DNA of 7,347 nucleotides from Clostridia bacterium (GTDB lineage Bacteria; Bacillota; Clostridia; Christensenellales; UBA3700), in the NCBI GenBank assembly GCA_029067255.1, contig JAIEEW010000073.1, positions 1-7,347 of the forward strand. The letters are read 5' to 3'. Both the position numbers and the translations under genes were made by a program. The notes beneath the pieces were generated by a model. That model saw nothing but the letters and a program-made list of their open reading frames with translations. It did no database searches and was not told the origin of the DNA. The first letter of the stretch is position 1. The number at the start of each line of letters is the position of its first letter. Below are positions 1-6,392 of this stretch, piece after piece.

Positions 1-34
1 TTTTAACGATATACAACAATTCGTACTTGTTCAT
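1..34 (-). CDS. rpsF: Ribosomal protein S6, N-terminal fragment (cut by window edge)
   Basis: The minus strand from base 34 reads MNKYELLYIVK, then leaves the window at base 1. This matches the conserved start of bacterial ribosomal protein S6 (M-x-KYE-x-x-YI-V/I), a primary component of the 30S platform that pairs with S18. An ideal AAGGAGGT ribosome binding site lies at 41-48, six bases upstream of the ATG, and a promoter and structured leader precede it. In most Bacillota the operon continues with ssb and rpsR, which would lie beyond the left edge. Only 11 residues are visible, so the identification rests on that motif plus the strong ribosome binding site and the S6-like leader. Confidence 0.8.
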   Translation of the reverse strand, partial: MNKYELLYIVK

Positions 35-106
35 TTTTGTACCTCCTTATGGTCTGCCGGTTCGGACTTTACTGCCCGAACAAGGGTTTGTATTTCAAAA
101 AATACA
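35..106 (-). promoter_or_regulatory. Structured 5' leader of rpsF, candidate S6:S18 autoregulatory element
   Basis: On the minus strand the leader contains GTTCGG (81-76) pairing perfectly with CCGAAC (65-60) around a 10-base loop. This is followed at once by CGG, so CCG trinucleotides occur in and directly after the stem (CCGAACCGG). A second small hairpin, TGTATTT/AAATACA (89-95 with 100-106), lies near the 5' end. The S6:S18 complex is known in many bacteria to bind a CCG-containing structure in the rpsF leader and repress translation. The position just before the ribosome binding site at 41-48 fits that role. The exact fold is my inference. Confidence 0.55.
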
Positions 107-111
107 TTAGA

Positions 112-140
112 ATAATATCATAATAAATGCAAGTTGTAAA
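112..140 (-). promoter_or_regulatory. Sigma-A promoter for rpsF (extended -10)
   Basis: On the minus strand TTTACA (140-135) is separated by exactly 17 bases from TATTAT (117-112). TGA directly precedes the -10 box, giving an extended -10. Transcription would start near base 105, leaving a leader of about 70 bases ahead of rpsF. The -35 box lies only about 12 bases beyond the gltX stop codon, so rpsF can be transcribed independently of gltX, although read-through from gltX is not excluded because no strong terminator is seen between them. Confidence 0.6.
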
Positions 141-151
141 GAAAATTGCGG

Positions 152-1591
152 CTATTTTTGCAAAAGTTCTATGGAAAATCTCAATCTTCTCATACTCTCG
201 CTCTTGCCTAAAAGTTCCGCCATTTCCGTCGCCCCGCCCGGCGTAGTTTGCGCGCCGGTGAGCGCAAGTCTAAACGGCAGGAATATCTGTCCGCTCTTGC
301 AACCGAGTTTTTCGGCAAGCGCCATACCCTTTTGTTTAAGCAACTCGTCAGTCCACTCTTCAAAGTCTTTCAAATCTTCTTCGATAGCCAAAAGACTGTT
401 GAGCGCGATTTCTTTGGTGATCTTCATTTTCTTATGTTCGAACATAGCGGTATCGTATTCGCCGAACTCTTCAAGGAAATTAACTTTTTCGGGAATTTCT
501 CCAAGAATCTCCACCCTTGGAATAAGCAGTTTCGCAAGCGCGCGATAATCGTATTTATCCTTAACTTTGCTATTATCTAAGAATGGCTTTGCCGCTTCGA
601 CAAACTCGTCAACGCTCATAGCCTTGATATATTCTCCGTTGAGCCATCTCATTTTTGCTTCGTCAAATATACTCGGCGATTTGGATATTCCGTCCACGTC
701 AAACTGCTCGACAAGTTGTTCCATCGTAAGTTTTTCTTCGTTGCCCTTAGGCGACCAACCCAAAAGCGCGATATAGTTGACTATTGCTTTTGGCAAATAG
801 CCTTTTTCAATAAAGTCTTCAAAATTCGCGTCGCCGTATCTTTTGGAGAGTTTTCTTTGCGCGTCTTTCATTATAGGCGAAAGATGCATATAATGCGGTC
901 TTTCCCAACCGAAAGCGTCGTACATAAGATTGTACTTCGGCGTTGAAGAAAGATATTCCACGCCCCTGATAACGTAATTGATGCCCATAAGATGGTCGTC
1001 TACGACGTTTGCGAAGTTATAAGTCGGCATACCGTCGGACTTGATAAGGATGTTGTCTTCCATATCTTCGTTGGGTACGCTTATATGTCCGAAAACCATA
1101 TCTTCGTATTCGCTTACGCCGTCGGCGGGAACGTTCTGTCTTATGACGTAACTTTCGCCCGCGTCCAGTCTTTTTTGTACTTCTTCTTTGGAAAGCGAAA
1201 GGCAATGCTTGTCGTATTTTGCTATGCCCTTATCGTCTTTGAGCGTATCCAGTCTTTCTTTGCTACAAAAACAATAATACGCGCCGCCTTTTTCAACCAA
1301 CTCTTTGGCGTAATCCAAATAAAGCGACTTACGCTCGCTTTGGATATAAGGACCGTAACCGCCGTCTTTGTCGGGACCTTCGTCGTGTTCAATCCCCGCT
1401 TTTTTCAAAGTGCTGTATATAACGTCGACAGCGCCTTCGACGTATCTTTCCTGATCGGTGTCTTCTATTCTCAATACAAAAGTACCGCCGTTTTTCTTAG
1501 CGTAAAGATACGCGTACAAACACGTTCTCAAATTTCCTATATGCATAAATCCCGTAGGACTGGGCGCAAATCTAGTTCTTACTTTCTCCAT
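152..1591 (-). CDS. gltX: Glutamyl-tRNA synthetase
   Basis: A cytoplasmic class I aminoacyl-tRNA synthetase of 479 residues, the normal size for bacterial GluRS. It charges tRNA-Glu (and tRNA-Gln in organisms using the transamidation route) with glutamate. The N-terminal Rossmann domain opens with RFAPSPTGFMHIGN, containing the HIGH-type signature at residues 17-20. RIEDTD is at 41-46, and the KMSKS-type loop is KLSKR at 247-251. The zinc-binding insert is visible as C107-x-C109 with Y126 and C130, the same Cys/Cys/Tyr/Cys arrangement described for E. coli GluRS. The C-terminal part is the helical anticodon-binding domain (RLALTGAQTTPGG near the end). The start ATG is supported by GGAAGGAAG at 1596-1604 (minus sense). 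It lies upstream of rpsF on the same strand and is divergent from the dipeptidase gene. Confidence 0.97.
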   Translation of the reverse strand: MEKVRTRFAPSPTGFMHIGNLRTCLYAYLYAKKNGGTFVLRIEDTDQERYVEGAVDVIYSTLKKAGIEHDEGPDKDGGYGPYIQSERKSLYLDYAKELVEKGGAYYCFCSKERLDTLKDDKGIAKYDKHCLSLSKEEVQKRLDAGESYVIRQNVPADGVSEYEDMVFGHISVPNEDMEDNILIKSDGMPTYNFANVVDDHLMGINYVIRGVEYLSSTPKYNLMYDAFGWERPHYMHLSPIMKDAQRKLSKRYGDANFEDFIEKGYLPKAIVNYIALLGWSPKGNEEKLTMEQLVEQFDVDGISKSPSIFDEAKMRWLNGEYIKAMSVDEFVEAAKPFLDNSKVKDKYDYRALAKLLIPRVEILGEIPEKVNFLEEFGEYDTAMFEHKKMKITKEIALNSLLAIEEDLKDFEEWTDELLKQKGMALAEKLGCKSGQIFLPFRLALTGAQTTPGGATEMAELLGKSESMRRLRFSIELLQK

Positions 1592-1708
1592 AACGCTTCC
1601 TTCCAGAAAAATTTCTTATATTTCGACTAATAATATAACATATTTTCGCCGAATTGTGTATAATATTTATACAATAATTCAAAAAAGTTTGTCGGGAGAT
1701 TAGATTCG
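1592..1708. promoter_or_regulatory. Divergent gltX/pepV intergenic region with AT-rich palindrome
   Basis: This 117-bp spacer must hold the promoters of both flanking genes. On the plus strand TATAAT (1659-1664) is a good -10 for pepV, but no convincing -35 precedes it. On the minus strand TATATT preceded 17 bases upstream by TACACA is a possible gltX promoter. TGTATAA (1657-1663) and TTATACA (1667-1673) form a 7-bp inverted repeat with a 3-base spacer that covers the pepV -10. Whether it is an operator or chance in AT-rich DNA cannot be decided here. Confidence 0.4.
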
Positions 1709-3007
1709 ATGAAAGATTATTTTGAACAAGCGGTTGAAAAAACCATGCGACTGATTGCTATAGACAGCGTTCAGTCCGACCCGTGTCCCGCTTCTCCGTT
1801 CGGCGAAGGCGTGGCGAAATGTTTGGATTTCGTCTGCGAAACCGCAAAAGAAATGGGCATGACGGTAAACAACGAAAAGGGTTATTACTGTACTTGCGAT
1901 ATAGGCGAAGGAGATACTTTCGGTATCTTAGGTCATATAGACGTTGTACCGTATGACGACGATTGGTCGGCAAATCCCCTTGGCGAGATACGAGACGGTA
2001 TTATTTTCGGAAGGGGCATACTCGACGATAAAGGCCCTATGATGTGCTGTCTTCACGCGGTAGGTCAACTGCTTGCGGAAGGCAACCGCCCCAACTGCAA
2101 AATACGTTTTATTTTCGGCGGCAATGAAGAGAGCGGTTGGCAATGCATAGAGCATTATAACAAAACTGACGTTATGCCGGAACGCGGATTTTCGCCCGAC
2201 GGCGACTTCCCCGTAATAAACTGCGAAAAAGGACTTGTAGGATACGAGATATTTATTGACGCTCCCCCGCGTCTTATATCGCTCGAAGGCGGTAGCAGAG
2301 TCAATATCGTTATGGCTAAATGTTCGTGCGAAATCGACGGCGAACTCAACCTGCCGAAAAATACGGATGTTAAAATCCAGATAAAAGACGGCAAGACTTA
2401 CGTTGCCGCTTTCGGCAAACCTGCCCACGCTTCCACTCCCGACAAAGGCGACAACGCGCTTTGGAAATTACTGGGTTATCTGTCTGACGAACTGGGCGGA
2501 GAGTATACCCGACTTCGCGACGCGCTGTGCCATAACGACGGCAGCGGATCAAACGTAAAACTAAGCGACGAAAAGAGCGGAAAACTGACCTTCAACGTAG
2601 GCGTAGCGGATACGAAAACCAAAGAAGGCAAAATACGATTGCTCATAGATATTCGCCACCCCGTAACCTATACCAAAGAAGATATACTCGAAAGACTCAA
2701 AAAGTCGCTGGGAACGCATGACGCAAAAGTACGCAATTACCACGATCCGCTTTATATCGACAAAGACAATCCGCTCGTACAAAAACTTCTTGACGCTTAC
2801 AACGAAGTCAGCGGCGAAAACCTTTCTCCGATAACCATAGGCGGCGGCACGTACGCAAGAGCGCTGAAATGCGGAGTTGCGTTCGGTCCGCTGTTTCCGG
2901 ATATGGAAAGCACCATACACCAAAAAGACGAGAGAGTATCCATCGAAGATTTCAAAAAAATGTACGACATATACTATCACGCGATAAAAAAATTATTGTT
3001 TACCTAA
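1709..3007 (+). CDS. pepV: PepV-like M20 family zinc dipeptidase
   Basis: A 432-residue cytoplasmic metallopeptidase of the M20 family, PepV/Sapep type, expected to cleave dipeptides and other short peptides to amino acids. The metal ligands are visible in order: H76 and D78 in GHIDVVP, bridging D107 in GRGILDDKGP, general base E140 and ligand E141 in GGNEESGW, D164 in FSPDGDFP, and H404 near the C terminus. The dimerisation/lid domain (about residues 185-315) contains the conserved GKPAHAS with H240. The GGGTYAR stretch at 378-384 is typical of PepV. The start is supported by GGGAG at 1694-1698. It is transcribed divergently from gltX and ends in a terminator, so it is probably monocistronic. 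Exact substrate preference is not readable from sequence. Confidence 0.92.
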   Translation: MKDYFEQAVEKTMRLIAIDSVQSDPCPASPFGEGVAKCLDFVCETAKEMGMTVNNEKGYYCTCDIGEGDTFGILGHIDVVPYDDDWSANPLGEIRDGIIFGRGILDDKGPMMCCLHAVGQLLAEGNRPNCKIRFIFGGNEESGWQCIEHYNKTDVMPERGFSPDGDFPVINCEKGLVGYEIFIDAPPRLISLEGGSRVNIVMAKCSCEIDGELNLPKNTDVKIQIKDGKTYVAAFGKPAHASTPDKGDNALWKLLGYLSDELGGEYTRLRDALCHNDGSGSNVKLSDEKSGKLTFNVGVADTKTKEGKIRLLIDIRHPVTYTKEDILERLKKSLGTHDAKVRNYHDPLYIDKDNPLVQKLLDAYNEVSGENLSPITIGGGTYARALKCGVAFGPLFPDMESTIHQKDERVSIEDFKKMYDIYYHAIKKLLFT

Positions 3008-3027
3008 AAAGAAAACTATGCTATAAT
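2999..3027 (+). promoter_or_regulatory. Extended -10 promoter for the HD phosphohydrolase gene
   Basis: TTTACC (2999-3004) is followed after 17 bases by TATAAT (3022-3027), which is preceded by TGC to form an extended -10 element. The -35 box overlaps the last codons of the pepV-like gene. The predicted start, near 3034, falls inside the left arm of the terminator hairpin that follows. Confidence 0.6.
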
Positions 3028-3060
3028 ATAGCCGTCGGCAGAACGTCGACGGCTATTTTT
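3028..3060 (+). terminator. Rho-independent terminator of the dipeptidase gene
   Basis: ATAGCCGTCG (3028-3037) pairs perfectly with CGACGGCTAT (3047-3056) around a 9-base loop, and the second arm runs into a T tract (3056-3060). It ends the pepV-like transcript. The ribosome binding site of the next gene begins four bases later. Confidence 0.8.
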
Positions 3061-3073
3061 CACGAGGTAGAAT

Positions 3074-4228
3074 ATGAGAATAGATCTTGACGATAACGCT
3101 AAAAAAATACTGGCTGAAAACTTTGCAAAAAAAGACGGACTTTTGTCCCCTTACGCGACGAAGGACGACAGCGCGATACGCAAAGGTAAGTACATTCCCA
3201 GACTGTACAGAAGACAGTTCGTACGCGATTGCGAAGTTGTCGTCAATCTTCCGCTTTTCAACAGATACGCGGGCAAAACTCAAGTATTTTCTCTCAAAGG
3301 CAACGACGATATTTCCACTCGCGCATATCACGTTCAATTAGTGTCGAGAATAGCGCGCACTATAGGTTCCGCGCTGTCGCTCAACTGCGATCTTATCGAA
3401 GCAATAGCGCTCGCTCACGATCTGGGACACTGCCCTTTCGGACACTTAGGCGAAAAACTTCTCGACAACGTAGCGAAAAAATACGGTTACAGATTCTACC
3501 ACCACGTTCAAGGCGCAAGATACCTGAACAACGTGGTCAAATGCGATATTTCTCTTCAAGTCGTAGACGGCGTACTTTGCCACAACGGCGAAAAGGTATT
3601 GCAACGCTATTCGCCTAATCAAAAATCATGCAAAAGTTTTGAAAACTTGCAGGAAAAACTTGATATCGCTTATCAAGAAAAACTCAACGATACAAATCTT
3701 ATGGCAAGCACCCTAGAAGGCTGTCTTGTGCGCATATCGGACGTCATAGCGTACGTTGGAAAAGACAGACAGGATGCGGACAAACTTAAACAGGTGGATT
3801 TGAGAAATTACGACGACAATCCGCTGGGAAAATTCAACCATGAAATCATAGGAAATATGAGCGCGGATATAATCAACAATTCCATAGGCAAAAACTATAT
3901 CGCGATGAGCGATAAGGTATACGAATATCTCTCGCAACTCATGGATGAGAATTACCGCAAAATATACCGCAAGTCGGAAATCGAAGGCTATACTCCCGAC
4001 GATCTTCAAAAGATAATCGACGAAGTTTTCAACGCCTTATACGAAGATTTGAAAAAAGATAAAAAACTCGTAGATAAATATTACCGTCCCTATATCTATC
4101 CCAACGCCGAAAAAGTCGACGAATACTTTGCCGAAAATATCGACTTCCCCGAACGCGTAGCAATAGACGCCATCGCCAGTATGTCGGACAGATATCTTTT
4201 GAACTTCCACGAAAAAATATGTAAATGA
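3074..4228 (+). CDS. HD-domain deoxynucleoside triphosphate triphosphohydrolase (dGTPase-like)
   Basis: A 384-residue protein of the bacterial dGTPase/SAMHD1-type HD family. Members hydrolyse dNTPs to deoxynucleosides and tripolyphosphate, adjusting dNTP pools and sometimes limiting phage. The family signature is clear: NRYAGKTQVF at 63-72, then TRAYHVQLV with first metal ligand H86, the HD pair H115-D116 in ALAHDLGHCPFGHLGE, H119 and H124 in the active site, and the last ligand D223 in RISDVIAYVGKD. The charged C-terminal part (about 290-384) is less conserved. GAGG at 3064-3067 places the start at the ATG of 3074. It has its own promoter and converges with the HxlR-type gene. The preferred dNTP and the physiological role cannot be told from sequence. 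Confidence 0.88.
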   Translation: MRIDLDDNAKKILAENFAKKDGLLSPYATKDDSAIRKGKYIPRLYRRQFVRDCEVVVNLPLFNRYAGKTQVFSLKGNDDISTRAYHVQLVSRIARTIGSALSLNCDLIEAIALAHDLGHCPFGHLGEKLLDNVAKKYGYRFYHHVQGARYLNNVVKCDISLQVVDGVLCHNGEKVLQRYSPNQKSCKSFENLQEKLDIAYQEKLNDTNLMASTLEGCLVRISDVIAYVGKDRQDADKLKQVDLRNYDDNPLGKFNHEIIGNMSADIINNSIGKNYIAMSDKVYEYLSQLMDENYRKIYRKSEIEGYTPDDLQKIIDEVFNALYEDLKKDKKLVDKYYRPYIYPNAEKVDEYFAENIDFPERVAIDAIASMSDRYLLNFHEKICK

Positions 4229-4261
4229 CCTTACGCAACAAAGCGCATGATAGGCTGTCTG

Positions 4262-4585
4262 TTAAAGTACGGATTTATATTCAACTCCCCAGTCCCACAT
4301 AGCGTCAAGTATGGGTTTCAAAGTCTTACCTAGTTGGGAAAGAGAATAGACTACTCTCGGCGGAACTTCGGCGAAGACTTCCCTTTCTATCAATCCATCT
4401 TCTTCAAGCGATCGCAAATTGTCCGTCAAAACCTTTTTGCTTATACCGGGTATCGTCTTGACAAACTCCGTAAAACGTTGAGATCCCGTCAACAAATTAC
4501 GGATGATCAACAATTTCCATTTATTGCCTATGAGTTGCACTGTCGTGGCAACGGGACATTCGGGTAGTTCTTCTCTTGTCAACAT
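4262..4585 (-). CDS. HxlR-family winged-helix transcriptional regulator, candidate redox sensor
   Basis: A 107-residue single-domain MarR/HxlR-type DNA-binding protein of normal family length. ECPVATTVQLIGNKWKLLIIRNLL at the N terminus, R37FTEF, the recognition-helix region GISKKVLTDNLRSLEEDGLI (48-66) and the wing EREVFAEVPPRVVYSLSQLGK (67-87) are standard HxlR features. The only cysteine, C10, lies just before the core domain, where the YodB, CatR and HypR proteins of Bacillus subtilis carry the cysteine that senses electrophiles or oxidants. Redox sensing is therefore a reasonable inference. The start is supported by AAAGGAG (plus 4593-4599). It is divergent from the MBL-like gene, the usual arrangement for an HxlR regulator and its target, so it probably controls that gene and itself. 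Confidence 0.92.
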   Translation of the reverse strand: MLTREELPECPVATTVQLIGNKWKLLIIRNLLTGSQRFTEFVKTIPGISKKVLTDNLRSLEEDGLIEREVFAEVPPRVVYSLSQLGKTLKPILDAMWDWGVEYKSVL

Positions 4586-4606
4586 AACTTTTCTCCTTTG
4601 GATATG

Positions 4607-4635
4607 ATATTATCACAACCGCCGATTGTTGTCAA
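4607..4635 (-). promoter_or_regulatory. Consensus sigma-A promoter of the HxlR-type gene
   Basis: On the minus strand TTGACA (4635-4630) and TAATAT (4612-4607) are separated by exactly 17 bases. Transcription would begin near 4600, giving a very short leader that starts at the ribosome binding site. A 12-bp palindrome lies directly upstream of the -35. Confidence 0.75.
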
Positions 4636-4694
4636 TAGTTCAAATTTGAAACTAAGTAACAAATCTATTATCCGATAATAAAAAAGTAACGTTA
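4636..4694. promoter_or_regulatory. Candidate HxlR operator sites between the divergent promoters
   Basis: TTCAAATTTGAA (4639-4650) is a perfect 12-bp palindrome, and around it TAGTT (4636-4640) and AACTA (4650-4654) form a second inverted pair. AAGTAAC occurs twice, at 4654-4660 and 4684-4690, exactly 30 bp (about three helical turns) apart, the second copy running into the palindrome TAACGTTA (4687-4694) at the -35 of the rightward promoter. HxlR proteins bind as dimers to such sites in divergent regions. Which element is the actual operator is inference. Confidence 0.5.
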
Positions 4695-4723
4695 TTGTAT
4701 TGTTTGAAAAGCCTTGCTATACT
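4695..4723 (+). promoter_or_regulatory. Extended -10 promoter of the MBL-like/macrodomain/sirtuin genes
   Basis: TATACT (4718-4723) is preceded by TGC, an extended -10, with a weak -35 (TTGTAT, 4695-4700) at 17 bases. The weak -35 with a strong -10 region fits a regulated promoter. The predicted start near 4730 leaves a leader of about 46 bases. Confidence 0.6.
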
Positions 4724-4775
4724 GTGAGCGTAATCCAAAAGATTGCGGCAATTCACAATAAAGGAGATAAAAGCA

Positions 4776-5567
4776 ATGAACAAAAATAACTTCAAAACGG
4801 TAACTCTTGACAAGGGCGAAATGCACGTCTACGATTTCGGCGGTGTAAAACTTCACGCATACAGAACGGACGACTTTATAAACGACGAAGTCTTTATCGT
4901 CGAAAAAAACGGAAGATCCGTAATAATCGAATCCCCTTGCTTTTTCGACAACAACTCGGCTCTTGAAAAGTACGCGGAAAAACTCAACGTTGAAGGCATT
5001 TTAATTGCCTATCACGACGCAGGCGGAAGTTTTATGCCGAACGTAAGAAAATACGCTACGCAAAACGCGAAAGAATACGGCGAACAAGGCGGTGGAAAAG
5101 CGCTTATAGACAACTTTACAAACGTATTCGGCTCAGTATTCGACAAGTCTTTGCATAACATCACGGATATTATTTCAGACAGAAAAATAAATATCGGCGG
5201 TATTGATTTCGTAATTACTCCAACTCACGACGCGTATAATATCGAAATACCCGAAATCAACGCAGTATACACTCATATGCTCGGACACGACTGCCACTCT
5301 ATCGTAGCCGGAGCGGGACACGCCGACGCTATTATCGCAGAACTTAGCGGATATGTCCAAAAAGGATACGCGCTTATTCTTACTTCGCATTACACTCCCG
5401 AAGACTTGAAAGACGCGCAGACCAAAATCGATTATATTACGGAACTCAAAAACGTCGCAAAAAATTGCAAAACTGCAGACGAATTCAAAGCAGAAATAAA
5501 AAGATGTTTTCCCGAATACGGCGGGGAAAATTATCTGGATATGACGGCAGGAATGTTCTTTGCTTAA
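4776..5567 (+). CDS. Metallo-beta-lactamase-fold-like protein with degenerate metal motif
   Basis: 263 residues from the ATG preceded by AAGGAG at 4761-4766; a TTG at 4743 in the same frame lies upstream of this ribosome binding site and is not preferred. The strand/turn pattern resembles the MBL fold: DEVFIVEKNGRSVIIESP (37-54), LNVEGILIAYHDAGGSF (70-86) where the HxHxDH loop should be, IDFVITPTHDAY (143-154) in the place of the third histidine, and ILTSHYTPED (201-210) in the place of the last. The canonical HxHxDH is reduced to H80-D81, so a normal di-zinc site is unlikely, although H80, H151, H171, H174 and H205 remain. No signal peptide or membrane segment is seen. Divergence from the HxlR gene suggests it is the regulator's main target. 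The fold assignment is moderately sure; the reaction is unknown. Confidence 0.65.
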   Translation: MNKNNFKTVTLDKGEMHVYDFGGVKLHAYRTDDFINDEVFIVEKNGRSVIIESPCFFDNNSALEKYAEKLNVEGILIAYHDAGGSFMPNVRKYATQNAKEYGEQGGGKALIDNFTNVFGSVFDKSLHNITDIISDRKINIGGIDFVITPTHDAYNIEIPEINAVYTHMLGHDCHSIVAGAGHADAIIAELSGYVQKGYALILTSHYTPEDLKDAQTKIDYITELKNVAKNCKTADEFKAEIKRCFPEYGGENYLDMTAGMFFA

Positions 5568-5578
5568 AGTCAACTCAA

Positions 5579-5603
5579 AAGCGCAGTTCATGCAACTGCG
5601 CTT
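5579..5603 (+). other. Intercistronic hairpin before the macrodomain gene
   Basis: AAGCGCAGTT (5579-5588) and AACTGCGCTT (5594-5603) form a perfect 10-bp stem with a 5-base loop in the 54-bp gap between the MBL-like and macrodomain genes. No T tract follows on the plus strand, so it is not a classic terminator for the rightward transcript. It may act as an RNA-processing or 3'-end stabilising element, or a leaky terminator that lowers expression of the downstream pair. Confidence 0.6.
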
Positions 5604-5621
5604 ACTCATAAATCAAAAGAT

Positions 5622-6392
5622 ATGAAACAAAAAGAAATAAAACTGATAGATTATCTTCTAGTCGAAAGTAAAAGGCAAGACGAAATACCGACGGACGATT
5701 TTTCAAGAAAAAGACTGCTCCGAGCGCTTTTCAATATTCGTCCGCCGCGTAAAGCGACGAAAGAATTTACGCTTTTACAAGACGAGTATTTGCAAGAAGA
5801 ATTGCGACTTAAAGGCATAACCGATGCGGATTCCCTTTCGCCCGTCGCGCCCGACATATATCTTTGGAAAGGCGATATAACTACGTTGAAATGCGACGGT
5901 ATAGTCAATGCCGCTAATGCGCAAATGTTGGGATGTTTCTGCCCCAATCACGGATGTATAGACAACGCTATTCACACTTTTTCAGGTATTCAATTACGTC
6001 AAGAATGTTTTGAGATCATGCAAGCGCAAGGTAAAGAAGAACCTATCGGGCAAGCCAAAATAACCAACGCGTACAACTTGCCTTGCAAATATATTCTGCA
6101 CACTGTCGGTCCAATAGTTTACGGCAAATTGACCAAATTGCACGAACAATTACTTGTCGATTGTTACCGTTCGTGCCTTACCCTTGCGGATAACCGCGGT
6201 TTGAAAAGCCTAGCGTTTTGCTGTATCTCTACGGGAGAATTTCATTTCCCCAACGAAAGAGCGGCGGAAATTGCTATTAGCGCGGTTGAGCAATACAAAC
6301 GGCAAACGCAAAGTAAGATCAAAATAATCTTTAACGTTTTTAAGGAGCATGACTATGAAATCTACGCAAGGCTTCTCTTTGCAAATAGATAA
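5622..6392 (+). CDS. Zinc-dependent macrodomain protein-ADP-ribose hydrolase
   Basis: 256 residues, the usual length of the Zn-macro type found with SirTM sirtuins. These enzymes remove ADP-ribose from modified proteins. A helical N-terminal extension (about 1-75) precedes the macrodomain. Within the domain DIYLWKGDITTLKCDGIVNAAN (78-99) is the first ADP-ribose loop, with NAAN at 96-99. LGCFCPNHGCIDNAIH (103-118) carries the Cys/His/Cys zinc cluster (C105 or C107, H110, C112). GQAKITNAYNLPCKYILHTVGP (143-163) and CISTGEFHFP (201-210) are the remaining ligand-binding loops. The ATG at 5622 has almost no Shine-Dalgarno sequence, so translation may depend on the upstream gene. The 3' end overlaps the sirtuin gene by 38 bp. 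No promoter of its own is visible, so it is likely transcribed with the MBL-like gene. Confidence 0.92.
   Translation: MKQKEIKLIDYLLVESKRQDEIPTDDFSRKRLLRALFNIRPPRKATKEFTLLQDEYLQEELRLKGITDADSLSPVAPDIYLWKGDITTLKCDGIVNAANAQMLGCFCPNHGCIDNAIHTFSGIQLRQECFEIMQAQGKEEPIGQAKITNAYNLPCKYILHTVGPIVYGKLTKLHEQLLVDCYRSCLTLADNRGLKSLAFCCISTGEFHFPNERAAEIAISAVEQYKRQTQSKIKIIFNVFKEHDYEIYARLLFANR

Noticed and set aside
120..151. Terminator after gltX
   Set aside because: Only a 4-bp TTGC/GCAA stem with a long loop precedes a short T-rich stretch, which is too weak; the rpsF promoter occupies the space.
992..1630. A 212-residue open frame on the plus strand opposite gltX
   Set aside because: It lies antisense to the unmistakable gltX gene, has no recognisable family or ribosome binding site, and is best explained as a codon-bias shadow.
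1592..1708. T-box leader for gltX
   Set aside because: The spacer is too short and contains no T-box sequence or terminator/antiterminator structure.
1928..2428. Long minus-strand open frames opposite the dipeptidase gene
   Set aside because: They are antisense shadows of a well-supported M20 peptidase and match no recognisable family.
4229..4261. Possible bidirectional terminator between the convergent dGTPase-like and HxlR genes
   Set aside because: No inverted repeat or T tract could be found in the 33-bp gap; the two transcripts may overlap.
4743..4775. N-terminal extension of the MBL-like protein from a TTG codon at 4743
   Set aside because: The extension would run through the strong AAGGAG at 4761-4766, which is correctly spaced for the ATG at 4776, and TTG at 4743 has no ribosome binding site of its own.
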